Shown here one piece after another: positions 53,522 through 64,000 of a stretch of 64,000 nucleotides of DNA (positions are counted from its first letter, which is position 1; each line of letters opens with the position of its first letter). The stretch spans positions 423,664 to 487,663 of the forward strand of contig CAJJDN010000004.1 of the NCBI GenBank assembly GCA_905182985.1. Reading direction: 5' to 3'. A program made the position numbers and the translations under genes. Below the pieces are notes generated by a model. The model did no database searches. It was not told the origin of the DNA and saw only the letters and a program-made list of their open reading frames with translations. Source of the stretch: Paramecium sonneborni (taxonomy: Eukaryota > Ciliophora > Oligohymenophorea > Peniculida > Parameciidae).

Positions 53522-54646
53522 TCAATCTCTATAAGTAACAATTGAGTAGGTTTACTATTATCTGCTTTTAATTTTAGTTCTAGCATTAATAGAATGTGAT
53601 CTCAATTTTGGTAGTCTTAAAATATCTTATTTAATAGTTGTTTAATCTAATAAACTTTAATTAGTTGGTGTAATTAATTATGTCTTATTAGTATTTTACA
53701 AGAATGTATCATAATTATTATCCAAATCATATTATTATAAATAACCGAACAATTGCATATCATTTAATTTAATTTTGTTTTTAAAATTCTTAAATTATTT
53801 ATTTTAATGAAATAACTAATCTGTCTATCTAGTTTACTATGATAATTATTTTTAAATAGTTTCTTTTTGATGAACAGTCTAAAAACTCAATCTAACACCT
53901 GGTTATAATTTAAAATTTTATGTTTATGACTCAATAAAATCAACTATTGTTTCTTCATTCTCTGCTTATCTACGTTTAGATTTAATTTGCTCAACTAGTT
54001 TTGGTTTTGATATCACAGCATTATTATCATTCTAAGGTACATCAAATGGCAAAGTAGTTATAACATCTTTTTTTAGTTAATTATTAGATCTTGCAATAGG
54101 ATCACAATTATAATCATAAGTATATTCTTTGGTTCCTATTTGCATTATCAATCTATTATATTACTCTTTCATCAATCTTTTTTCTTTTGATCTTTCTCTT
54201 ATCATTTATTCTTTATTAAATTTTTCTATGCATTTTTATTCCATAATTCTTCTTTCATTTGGATATTCTTCAACATATTCAATTGTTTTCTATCTAACTA
54301 ATTAAGGTTCATAGTCTTCCCATAATTAATTTGGCTACATAAATTAATGCCTAGGAGGTAATTCTACTTTTGGTGTTATTCTAATAGATAATGGAGCTAT
54401 GTCTTTTATATCATAAGCTCTAAATCTCTCCTTCTAAGTACTTTAAGTTTCAAAATCTTCCTTCTCAATATAATTTTGAAAATAAGGATCAAAACATTTC
54501 TAATGCATCATATTAAATGCTAAATCAACTGTAAAAGATGCGCTTGATTAAGATTCTAAACTTCCAAATATCTTATCTTCTACTCCAGTCATAATTTTTT
54601 CAATCACATAAGGCATGATGGTTTCAACTATTTGTAAATATTCCAT
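53522..54646 (-). CDS. Hypothetical charged protein, 374 aa
   Basis: Intronless frame of 375 codons, ATG 54646 to TGA 53522-53524. The N-terminus contains SSASFTVDLAFNMMHQKCFD, which looks like a folded helical module. A Pro-rich linker (APLSIRITPKVELPPR) follows, then a long charged helix (NERRIMEQKCIEKFNKEQMI) and a polar C-terminal half rich in Gln and Thr. The plan (short domain, proline linker, charged helix) is like several ciliary proteins of unknown role, but no family is named with confidence. The absence of introns is unusual for this window. Confidence 0.75.
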
Positions 54647-54774
54647 TAAATATTATTGAATATGAAATATTTATTAGTATTTTTATAAATTTAACTAGCT
54701 CAAAAGAACTACAACTTTTAAACACAAAGTTAAAATATAATAATTTGAGATTTATATTATGAATTAAATCATGA

Positions 54775-55904
54775 TGACTTATTTCTAATTTTTAAATAAA
54801 GAATTCATGAATTTCTTTAATCAAAAAAAATAATACAAGCCTTAGTTGTTAATAAATTTGATTAATGGAAATAAACTAAATAACTAGCCATAGAAATTTT
54901 ATCACAATTAGAAGTACCTAAAGATAAAGCAATTTAAATAATCTAAATCATTAATGAGATTGAAAAATAACCATTATCTGCTTAATCTAATTCTAAGTCT
55001 TTGACTTTAGAATTAATGACTAAAGGTTTAAATTAAAAAAAATGATTAATCAAAAAAACCTCCTCTTAAAAAATAAGACTAATTATCTGACTGCTGTGTA
55101 CTTTCACTTAATGGTTTAGGATTAACATTTTTAAGTGATTGCAGATTCAAGGCTAAAGGATTATAAATTCTTTATATTTAGATCACAATTTTTCAAAATT
55201 AGTATTGTAGGATTTATAATTCTTCAGAATATTGAATGTTCAAAATAACTAATTAAAGTATATTGAAATTTAATAGTTACCTATATTAGAAAATGCATAT
55301 TTGATAAAATTGTCTCACTACTATATAAACTATTCCTAATAGATTGAATACTCTATCTATTTCTAATCAAATAACTAAAGAATTTCAATTTCACGATGAA
55401 TCTTTTGAGTTAGATGTTTTCTCTTTAATTAATTTAACTTGTGAATATTCTAATGTTGAATTTATTTTGACTTTAGGATCTTTATAGAATTTATAATACT
55501 TAATTTAAAAAAAAGTAATAAAATTAAAGAATTTGATATATTCTTTTAAATTTATTTAATTATTAGGTTATTGAAGATTCAATATCTAAACTATCAACTA
55601 CCTAAGTCTACAAATATAGAGATAGAATTATTTTATTATGCAAAAGTATTCGTGCATTTAGGATTTTATTTATTTTCTAGAAACTATTGATAGCAAAACT
55701 GTATTAGCAAATGAATATTAAGATTTTATTAATTTAGGAAAATTAAAAATATCAAGAAGAAATCTAAGTTTAGAAGAAAAGAAATAAACTGATTAAAAAC
55801 TATCTGTTAGTGGAGTTAAATAAAAATTCTATTTAATTAGAATCAAGATCACATAAACAAAAAGGCCTATCAAAAACTATTAATTCGGCCTAATATTTCA
55901 ATGA
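54775..55904 (+). CDS. Leucine-rich-repeat protein, frame only partly resolved
   Basis: LRR-like units are readable but lie in two or three frames: SLNGLGLTFLSDCRFKAKGL (about 55100-55160), LDHNFSKLVLQDLQFFRILN then VQNNQLKYIEIQ (55180-55270), and FSLINLTCEYSNVEF then ILTLGSLQNLQYL (about 55420-55500). An N-terminal helical part includes LAIEILSQLEVPKDKAIQII. Some joins probably involve introns, for example near 55510-55560, but the switch near 55170 has no GT...AG solution that I can see. The true start is unclear: the best coding frame near 54780 has no ATG. Coordinates are approximate. LRR proteins of this size are common in cilia. Confidence 0.5.
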
Positions 55905-55996
55905 CAATAAAGCTATCATTCTTACTAAACATAAATGAAATAAATGTGTATTTAAAATTATTAATTTTATTCATTTATTTTAAATTAATTATTTTT

Positions 55997-56278
55997 ATGA
56001 ATTCATAATTAATGCAGATTAATAATAAATTAGAAATATTGCAACCTATCCCTTAAAAAAGGAAGATTATTGGTATTCCTTCAATAAATTTTAATAATAT
56101 TGAATTAATAGATAAAATTTAGAAAGCAGCATCTGCACCAGCCACTCTAGAATAAATCTAAAAAATTAAGCAAATAAATTAAACTAAAAATTTTTGTAAA
56201 AACCCTTTTGTTTCTATAGATTAATCAATAATAGAAAATTAGAAATCTCTATAAGAACAACTTGATGAAATTGACTGA
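55997..56278 (+). CDS. Small hypothetical protein, 93 aa
   Basis: An uninterrupted 94-codon frame from ATG 55997 to TGA 56276-56278 (MNSQLMQINNKLEILQPIPQ at the start, ending EQLDEID). It contains KAASAPATLEQIQKIKQIN and is mildly acidic at the end. It could be an independent small gene or a last exon of the preceding LRR gene, whose frame stops about 90 bp earlier. No family recognised. Confidence 0.5.
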
Positions 56279-56463
56279 TTTTTTGATTATTTTTTATAAA
56301 TTATTAAGTCGTAATCCATATTTCGATTGGATATCTCAAGATTAACTATTACTATATTTTTATTATTTAATTATAATTATATGAAAGCCTTAAATAGTAT
56401 AATAACTTTATAATTCAAAATGATTTTATTATAATTAAATAATCAATCTTGAAAGAATCAATT

Positions 56464-57977
56464 TCAAAAAGAGGTTGTAAAATATTTAGGGTTAGCTTTT
56501 AATTCTTTTAGACCAATTCTTATATCCTCATATTTCATTAATTTCACCAAATATTACATTAATTCAACTAAAGCTCTATCTTTATCATCTCCAACCCAAG
56601 ACTTTATTTTAATGCCATTATGTGGTTATAAAACAAAATTATAATGATTATTATCTACAATGATAATTTTTGAAAGAGGTCTTCCTAAAGTGCTTAAGTC
56701 TTTTAACATTACATTTCCTTGTAAAAATGTATGATGTCTATATAATCTATGCTTTACTACATTCATACTGTCTATTTTATCAATAATCCTTTAAATCAAA
56801 GAATCAAATACTTATCTGCATATGATTATAGTCCTGCTGTAAATATAACTATCTCAAAATGTTTGGCCATTTATTCTAAAAATATTTATGTGTATGGTCT
56901 TATCAAGACTTCTTATGTTTCATCTATAAAATGTACTAATGTTTCATCTAAATCTAATACTAAGGTATAAACAGTTGAACTTTTAGGAAGCAAAAATAAA
57001 AATCTTTCTAAGTTTACTAAGATCACTTTAAGTTTTTATTGGTAAAATTAAAAAGCTGCATCAATTGATGAATCACGATAAGCTTGAAGATGCTAATGAA
57101 CTTATTTATCCTATGTATTCCTTCATATTTTGAAGATGTACTTTAACAATTTCTCAATATTTTATTCAATTAATAAATTCATCTTTTCGATTTGATTAGG
57201 AATCAAAGGATTCATACTTTAAAACTACTGAAACTGATGCTAGTATTATTAAATGCCTTTAATCTATAATTTAAGGGAGGTTATTGCTTAAATAGTATTA
57301 GCTTAATGACTATAAATAATCAATTTTTCCAATTTAGTAAGTTCAATACCTGTTAAAATCTCTCTCTTAATCATTAGATAGAAAACTAAACTAATACACT
57401 CATTTATTATATATCTCTTATATTGTTTACAATAACCCTAATATTTTGATATTTATACTCCAATTATTTCAACTATAGAAGAGGAAACTTCTGAAATGTA
57501 ATTATTTAAATAACAGACATCTATTTGCTAAATAAGATTAATCAAATTGACCAATCTTATTTACATCTTTTGAAAACTAAAATAAATTTTCATTTTCAAT
57601 CTTTCATTTTATCGATCTGGATGTAATCTTGCGTCATCATCTGAAAATTGCTATGTATTTAATGTCTCTACACGCTTTCTATAAGATCCACAATTTCCTG
57701 CCTCAGTAACTAATTTATCTTTTATCTCTCGCTTTTTAGATGAATGAACAAAAAAACTATTAAATGATGCATGTTGTTGCTATTCATCAAAATTAAATGT
57801 ATTTGATATTGAAAGAGATTCTTTAATTTTTAATCTTCTTCTATTTAGAACATCTTGAACCTAACCTAAGTCTTAGTCTCTTCTATTCTTTATTTATTTA
57901 TTAAAGAAATTCAAACGATAAGGTGATTGATTCTAAGGCTTTTTATCATCAACTGATTTTAATTATTTTCTTAACAT
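56464..57977 (-). CDS. SCP/FCP-type CTD phosphatase (HAD superfamily, NIF domain)
   Basis: ATG 57977 to TGA 56464-56466. Introns of 21 nt (near 57130) and 23 nt (near 56800) leave exactly 490 codons. The N-terminal about 260 residues are polar and partly helical. The C-terminal phosphatase domain has the nucleophile motif LVLDLDETLVHF, then EIVIFTAGLQSYADK, RHHTFLQGNVMLKDLSTLGR (Lys motif) and IIIVDNNHYNF with the second Asp pair, then KSWVGDDKDRALVEL. This is the domain of small CTD phosphatases and Dullard/CTDNEP1, acting on phosphoserine in RNA polymerase II tails, lipin or Smads. The substrate cannot be inferred here. Confidence 0.88.
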
Positions 57978-58691
57978 AAATAAATATTTATATAATCTTA
58001 TTAACTTCTTCATACCTATTCTTGCTCATTCTAATTTTTTACTTTTAAATCTTTTGATACAATAAAAATATTAGTTTATTGAATAATCTAACTTAATTTA
58101 TTTATTTATGTTAAATTTCTCTAAAGAAGTTATATATTTTCTAATATAATTATAAGTAAGAATTAATTACATTAACAATAATTCATATTATGAGATAAAG
58201 GTTTCTCATAGTTTTTGTTTTAATTATTTTTAAAGAAAGAATTTTTGTTCAATTCATATTTTTTAATTTAAAAAGTTTTTCTTTTAGTAATAGAGACTCA
58301 AGATTAATATATGTTAAAAGAGATTCTAATGTTTAGACAATTGTAGTTCATTTTAGTTTAGCGATTTAATTAAATAAATTTTCATTCATTCATTATTTAT
58401 TTATCTTAATAAAAATGTTTACTTATCAATCATCTATATATCATAATGAGATAACGTTTCTTTTTTATTCTGAAAGTTAGATTCATAGTTTTATAATAGA
58501 TATCATTATAATAAATAATAATGATAAGTAAAGTTTAGTCATTTTCATAATCAAAATAATTAATTTTGTAATGATTTAATTTAAAGATATGAGAAATGTT
58601 GTGATTAGTCATAAATTTAGTTTATTTTGAGAATAAATTAAGTCGATAAAACATTTTATTGGTTTTAAAAAATACAATTATTTTAAAAAAT
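57978..58691. other. Intergenic, no feature seen
   Basis: About 715 bp of very A/T-rich sequence between two divergent genes, unusually long for this window. No coding-like frame or G+C-rich structured RNA is visible. Confidence 0.5.
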
Positions 58692-59450
58692 ATGTCTTAT
58701 TAATTTGGAGGAAGTCAACTTTAGACTCAAAGTGTACCAAATGCCAAATATAAAACTATGTTATGCCGACATTATTTAGGTATTGATATGACTATGAAAA
58801 GCAACTAAATAATGTGCTATTGGATCTAAATGTTAATTTGCTCATGGTACGTCAGAGCAAAGATAAATGAATGGTATAATTTATAATTAATAAGGTCAGA
58901 TCCTTTACCTGCATCCGCTTTATCAGCTATGACAACTGGAATGGAATAACCTATCAACAAACCTCAACCATCTGTATTTTAAAGTATAATTGAAGAATTT
59001 AAATTCAGTTCCCTGTAAATATCATGCCTAAAATTATTGTAAAAATGGCTCTAATTGTTAATATATGCATGGTATTATACTTTATTTAAATCAGATTCTG
59101 ATACTGCATAATAACCTAATACAATTAATAATTAATAAAATTAAATGAACTCCTCCCCACTTCCTTAAGCCAAGCAAGAAGATCCTATTTAAATAGTTTT
59201 TTAGCTTATTTTAATTGAGATGCAATAGATATTTCTTTAAGATGTGAGTTATATATATAAAATATAGGAAATTATATAAAAATTAAAGATAGCCTTTGAT
59301 TAAACAAAAATAGGAAATCTTATTAATGCCTCTGAATGTATTAAAAGTATTATTCATGCTCCAGAACGCACACATGAAGAAATAATTAAATATACAAATC
59401 TCTATAATTAGGCAATAATGTATTTTAATCAAATCTCATAAGTGAATTGA
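58692..59450 (+). CDS. Tandem CCCH zinc-finger protein
   Basis: Four introns (22, 26, 25, 23 nt) leave exactly 221 codons. Finger 1 is CRHYLATKQCAIGSKCQFAH (x8-x5-x3), preceded by KYKTML. Finger 2 is CKYHAQNYCKNGSNCQYMH (x7-x5-x3). They are separated by a linker rich in Gln, Pro and Ser. The C-terminal about 100 residues are helical (IEMQQIFLQDVSYIYKI; SECIKSIIHAPERTHEEI). It probably binds RNA; the longer linker and x7 spacing set it apart from the TTP-type protein at 38 kb. Introns split both finger regions. Its stop faces that of the next gene 44 bp away. Confidence 0.82.
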
Positions 59451-59494
59451 ATAAAATATTAGATAAATAATATAATTTTAAGTAAACTAAAAGA

Positions 59495-61366
59495 TCACAT
59501 TCTAATAGTTTTTTGTAATTTTTATGCCAAATTTTCATTTTCTTTTTTAAAGGTTTTTGGTAAATAGGATATTGCAAACTATTAACTTTTCTCTTACATT
59601 ACATTATGATCTAGATCTCTTACTAACAAATCAATTTTTTCTTTATTTATTTCTATTTATTTTTAACAATTTCTCAATGTGTTTCTTAAAACTTCAATTT
59701 CTCTTCTTTTTTCTATCATTTCATTCATATTTAATTTATTCTCATTAATTTAAAGTTTAAGATCTTATTCCTTTATTTCTAACTTACTTTTTATATCTAT
59801 TTCATCACAATATTGATCATTTATTTTCTATTAGAGTTCTTGAATTTATTCAATATTTTTTGTAGTTATTTCATTACCAATTAAAATAACTAATCTAAAA
59901 CTATTATTAAAATTATACTTATTCATAATTTCTTTCAAAAATAAACTATCATAATGTTGCTTTTTAAATTTGCTTTCATAAATTTTCTATTAATGCTATT
60001 CTTCTTAATAGGATTTTTAATATAACTAATTTTATTCAATTTAAAAATTTAATTTGTCTTTTAATTCTTTAATTTCATTTTATTGAGCTTGATTTACTTC
60101 TTCCAAATTTTTTATCATTTTTTCATAGCAATTCATTTGCTAATCATTTAATGTTCTATTAATAAGAACATTAACTAATTCTTCTTTTTCTTGTTTATTT
60201 TGATCATCATTCCTAAGGAAATATTTTCATTAAATATTTACAATCTTAAATAGTTTTATTATTAGTTACTAATGATTTCATATTAACTAATGGTTTATTC
60301 TAGTTAAACAGTCATTTATTCTAAAGATTCTATTTATTATGTCATATTCTTAATCTTAATATTATCAGAATGAATCTATTTAACATCGAATGTCAATTAT
60401 TCAAATAATGATATTATTAAACTACTTAATCTATCGATATTCTACCAAATTGATAAGCTAAATAAATAATTTATATAATTACTCTCTTTACGTAATAAAT
60501 CCTTTTATAATTTCTTTTAATTCATTTGAAAATTTAAATTAGTATTCTGATTTTTATAATTCATAATCGTATTCTCTGACAAATTAAGAAATTGTTTGAA
60601 GAACTTATTCTAAAATTTCTACTATTTATGTATCATTTTGAGTTTCTAATCTTTTGTCTAAATCATTTTATAATTGCTCAATTAGAACCTTCATATTTTC
60701 ATTTTCTTATTATGATTTGATATATCTTCTTTGAAGTTCATCATATTCTTATTATAATTAAATGTAATATTTTGATTAAGATTATTATTCTTATTTAGAT
60801 ATTTGAGACTTAGTTGCTTATAATTTCATCTAATCTTTAGCATCTTTTAATTATAAATTCAAACTAGAAATAAGTTAATTTTGTTAATCTAATTTCATTT
60901 CATATTCTTTTATTTATTCTTGTTATTCAATAACTCTCTCACTATTAAGTTATTAAATAGCTTCATTATTAAGTACTCTTTATTATAATTGAACATTTTC
61001 TTTTTTTAAGCTGTCAATAATTTTTTAATAGTGTTCATATTATTCAAATTAAGTCATTTATTATCCTTTTCTTAAATCAGCTAATTCTTTATTGAGTTAA
61101 CGAATTTATTTGTTTTTATCTTCAATCATGAAATCGTTAGATTGCTAAGAAGTGTAATGCATTCTTTATGAATCATATTAATCATCCTTATTACTAAGAA
61201 ATTGACTATGGAATCCTGAAACTGCATTAACATTATAAGATCCAAGATGTACTTCTTCTTCATCCTTTCCATATATCATTTTTAAGTTGCTTTAAATGTT
61301 ATGCATGCACTCTTCCAAATTAGAATTACTATTCTCTCTACTTTGACTTTAACTAGTTTTGCTCAT
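59495..61366 (-). CDS. Long coiled-coil protein
   Basis: Introns of 25 and 29 nt leave exactly 606 codons, ATG 61366 to TGA 59495-59497. After a polar N-terminus (MSKTSQSQSRENSNSNLEEC) almost the entire length is Gln/Glu/Lys/Leu-rich coiled coil with short breaks, for example IRQLNKELADLRKGQQMTQF and EVLRNTLRNCQKQIEINKEK. No globular domain, signal or membrane segment. Probable structural or cytoskeletal role, inferred only from composition. Confidence 0.8.
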
Positions 61367-61724
61367 CTGATCCCCAATACGGTACATATTTAAATTTAAT
61401 ATTAAAAATTTGTAATAGTAATTGATATCAGAATTAAATAAAGTAGAAGAATGAATAAGAATAAGTTATAATAGAAATAACAAATTTAGGCTACGAATAA
61501 ATTATATGTTGAATAAGAATCTTGTTATTTTATTGTTAAATTTAATATTTTAAAATCTTCAGTTAGAGAATCTAATCTAAATAATTAGAATGAGTTAAAT
61601 TATGATGAGTGCATTCCTAAATTAGAATTTAAGAAATAATGGCAACTGAATTTAAGATTTATTTTATTAATTTTTATAATAATCCTTAATAGAATGTTTG
61701 AATATTTGATTTTATTTAATAAAA
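61367..61724. other. Intergenic, no feature seen
   Basis: About 360 bp, A/T-rich, between divergent genes. It carries the promoters of the coiled-coil and aquaporin genes but no recognisable element. Confidence 0.5.
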
Positions 61725-62578
61725 ATGAGTATATTGAGAAGAATATCAGAAAATCGAAGAATATCTGAAATGTATATTAATTATAACTGTGATAGCTCTA
61801 GAGCTTCAACTGTGATAAACTTTTATAAACCATTTACGGATAGAAAATTATAACGTATTTTGATCTTAGAATATTTGGGAACAACGTTATTCGGGATAGG
61901 ATTATAGTCAGCAAAGGATGATTTCTAAATTTAATTGGTGATATTCTTTTGTAAGTATATAAAATTATTAGAAAACAGCAATGTTATTTTCTGCAAGACA
62001 TAGTGGAGCACATTATCATATAGCAGTGACATTAATATTAATGTTTAGGCCTCATTATCCTATAAATAGATTTAGAGGAGTGTTGTAAATATTAGTTGGC
62101 ATACTTGGCTTTATGACAGGAGCTTATTGTGGGTATAATATATTGAATAATTTGTTACCTATTAACAGGTCATATTTCAAGTCCAAGACTTTAGAGCCAT
62201 GAATATAATTGGATTGTATCTGATCTTTTTGGAGAAATATTAGCGACAACATCCTTTTAGTTCATGAATGTATTGTTATTTGAAAGAAAAACAGCTGTTT
62301 TTAAGACTCCAGTATATAATACTATATTATTGACTCTGGCAATTTATTATTCAAGAAAATTATCACCTCATTCTGGTGGTTGTATGAATCCTACTATTGC
62401 AATTGGGATGAATCTAGCAGTTGCACATGTAGAGAATAGAACTGATATTTTGAGGAATGATTTATGGTTATTTATTGCTGGACCTCTAATTGGTTCATTC
62501 ATAGTCTACATATTATATTATTGCATTATATAACCCAATTCTAAATTATGCAATAAATACAAAAGTATGGGGATTTGA
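61725..62578 (+). CDS. Aquaporin (MIP family) with altered NPA motifs
   Basis: Six-helix MIP layout: cytosolic N-terminus of about 55 residues, ILEYLGTTLFGIGL (helix 1), SGAHYHIAVT in the first half-helix, ILVGILGFMTGAYCG (helix 3), DLFGEILATTSFQF (helix 4), SGGCMNPTIAIGMNLA in the second half-helix, then WLFIAGPLIGSFIVYIL (helix 6). The usual NPA boxes therefore read HIA and NPT. Introns of 28 nt (near 61950) and about 36 nt (near 62130) are needed. With exactly 36 nt the frame is off by one base at a GGG run, so either the intron border or one base of the assembly is uncertain. The channel probably passes water or small solutes. Confidence 0.8.
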
Positions 62579-62644
62579 TACATTTAAATATATTTATGTG
62601 AATGTCCAAATTAATTTATTAAATATATTAACTAACCATAAAAA

Positions 62645-64000
62645 ATGTATAAGAATTTAACATCCTTGATCTAGAAACCACTAACATTTCTTTTTAATAG
62701 AACAATTAAATCATTAGTACTTCCAGGTATATAATATATAAAATTTGAAAATAGATTAAAAATCTAAAAGGAAAAGCAAAAAATAATAAGGTCTTTCAGC
62801 TCTTGATGAACTGTTATTTAGGTACACAAAACCTGATTAACAATTTCTTGATGCTAGATATGGATATAATGCTTAATTTATAGTATATGAAACAAATACA
62901 AATTATTGCGATTAATCCAAATCATATTCAGATGAGAATAATGAAAGATAACAAAAAAATTATAAAAGCATTGTTCTACCTTTGATAATGATATATGGAT
63001 GTCATCTCTATATGAATGAAGAAACTAAATGTTTTTTTGGATCTTCATCTTTAAAAAAAAATCAATTAGATTAAAGAGTTGTATTGCTTTAGTATGCAGC
63101 AAACAATCCAATTGAAGATAGATACAAAGTAAATCAACTGAAGAATATTAATGGTTATGCAGTTAGTGTTTTTGATGGTCACGGTGGTTGGTAATTAGCA
63201 GAATTAGCAATGAATATCTTACATGAGAAAATAGATTATTATGTACTTTAAAATTAAAATAAAATATTGAATCAGGATGATTTAATTTAATAAAGTATAT
63301 CATAAGCTTATTCTGATGTGGAAGAAGAATTTTATAAAGTTGCATTACAAGCTTATAATATGGGATTTCCATCAGTAGCTAGAGTAGGAAGTTGTGCACT
63401 TACAGCTGTTATTGTTGGAAATAAAGTATATAGTGCTAATTTGGGAGATAGCAAAGGTATTATTGTGAATGTGAACACTAAAGGTAAAACTATTACTAAT
63501 ATATAATAGCAAATGAAAAAGCTTATAAAAAAATTAATCATACTTTGAATGCAAACTCAAAAAAAGAATAAATGAGATTGAAATCTATTTTCTCTGATGA
63601 TGATATTGTTGTTTGCAAAAGGGGAAATAAAAGTTGCTATGTTAAAGGAAGACTATAACCTACAAGGTCTTTGGGTGACTTTAGATTAAAATTCTAAGAA
63701 TTTAACAATCCGAAAAATGTGACTGAAGATAAAGGATATTTGAAATCTATCTCGAATTTTTAAGGCCCATATATTATTGTATTTTATATTTTATAATTGT
63801 AGTCTACACCAGATTAAAAAGCATTCGAAATTCAAAAAGGAGATAGATATTTAGTTTTAGGGTCTGATGGATTATGGGATGAATTATCAAAATCCGAAAT
63901 CTCAAAAGTAAGAAATTAAATCTATTTTCTAGATTGTTCAAAAGAATTAAAATAATAAAGATGAGATTATTAAATAAATATTTGAAGAATCCTTGTCTCA
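62645..64000 (+). CDS. PP2C-family phosphatase, PDP-like, 3' end outside the window
   Basis: The N-terminus MYKNLTSLIQKPLTFLFNRT resembles a mitochondrial presequence. A 28-nt intron follows near 62730, then about 110 residues of linker, and the PP2C core: LLQYAANNPIEDRY, VSVFDGHGGWQLAELAM (metal Asp and DGHGG), GSCALTAVIVGNKVYSANLG, VKGRLQPTRSLGDFRLK and LVLGSDGLWDELS. The RLQPTRSLGDFRLK segment and presequence-like start are typical of pyruvate dehydrogenase phosphatase-type PP2Cs (PDP/PPM2), as is the NNPIEDR lead-in. Further introns are near 63485-63510, 63777-63800 and 63908-63932. The final metal-binding motif (DN) lies beyond the edge, so the gene is incomplete here. Confidence 0.85.

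Noticed and set aside
57110..57150. In-frame TGA in the CTD phosphatase gene
   Set aside because: A 21-nt GTACAT...GAAG intron contains it and keeps the frame.

Overview
The window is macronuclear DNA of a ciliate, almost certainly a Paramecium (close to P. tetraurelia). Three things seen in the sequence support this. It is roughly 70-75 percent A+T. TAA and TAG are read as glutamine and only TGA ends genes. Nearly every gene is cut by 21-36 nt introns of the form GTA...TAG (some end AAG, CAG or GAG). Read this way, well over half of the genes resolve exactly: genomic span minus introns is a multiple of three and the proteins match known families. With the standard code the whole region looks like short open frames, most of which are shadows.

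Layout. 0-4.4 kb: the end of an NDUFAF6-like gene, a coiled-coil gene and a poorly resolved coiled-coil gene. 4.4-12.5 kb: a giant guanylyl cyclase fused to a P4-type ATPase-like domain. 12.5-14.2 kb: a PX-BAR sorting nexin. 14.3-18.4 kb: an EF-hand protein kinase, a jacalin-type lectin with a Pro/Gln tail, a YPPPGQ-repeat protein and a small ubiquitin-like protein. 18.4-22.6 kb: small hypothetical and coiled-coil genes. 22.67-22.94 kb: an RNA gene that I read as nuclear RNase P RNA. 23-31 kb: a protein kinase, a small gene, NPHP4 and a PP2A B''-type regulatory subunit. 30.9-34.2 kb: SDHA, interrupted by a false assembly gap. 34.9-45.3 kb: a hypothetical gene, a decayed stretch, a TTP-type CCCH protein, a long-chain acyl-CoA synthetase and a secretory-pathway protein with a very acidic repeat region. 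45.7-54.6 kb: VPS33, an SNF1/AMPK-like kinase, RPS23 (uS12), a coiled-coil protein, INTS11 and a hypothetical protein. 54.7-64 kb: an LRR gene, a small gene, an SCP/FCP-type CTD phosphatase, a second CCCH protein, a long coiled-coil protein, an aquaporin with altered NPA motifs and a PDP-like PP2C phosphatase cut by the window edge.

The genes do not form one pathway. The mix (cGMP signalling, kinases and phosphatases, a ciliary transition-zone protein, endosomal sorting, mitochondrial enzymes, RNA processing) is ordinary for a dense Paramecium chromosome. Genes are packed tightly: five divergent pairs have start codons only 15-41 bp apart and three convergent pairs have stop codons 18-44 bp apart. 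The most notable items are the RNase P RNA locus, the cyclase whose ATPase half has lost its catalytic motifs, the lectin and its neighbour sharing a tail module, and the acidic/His-rich secretory protein. Gene names come from reading the translations by eye; no database search was run.
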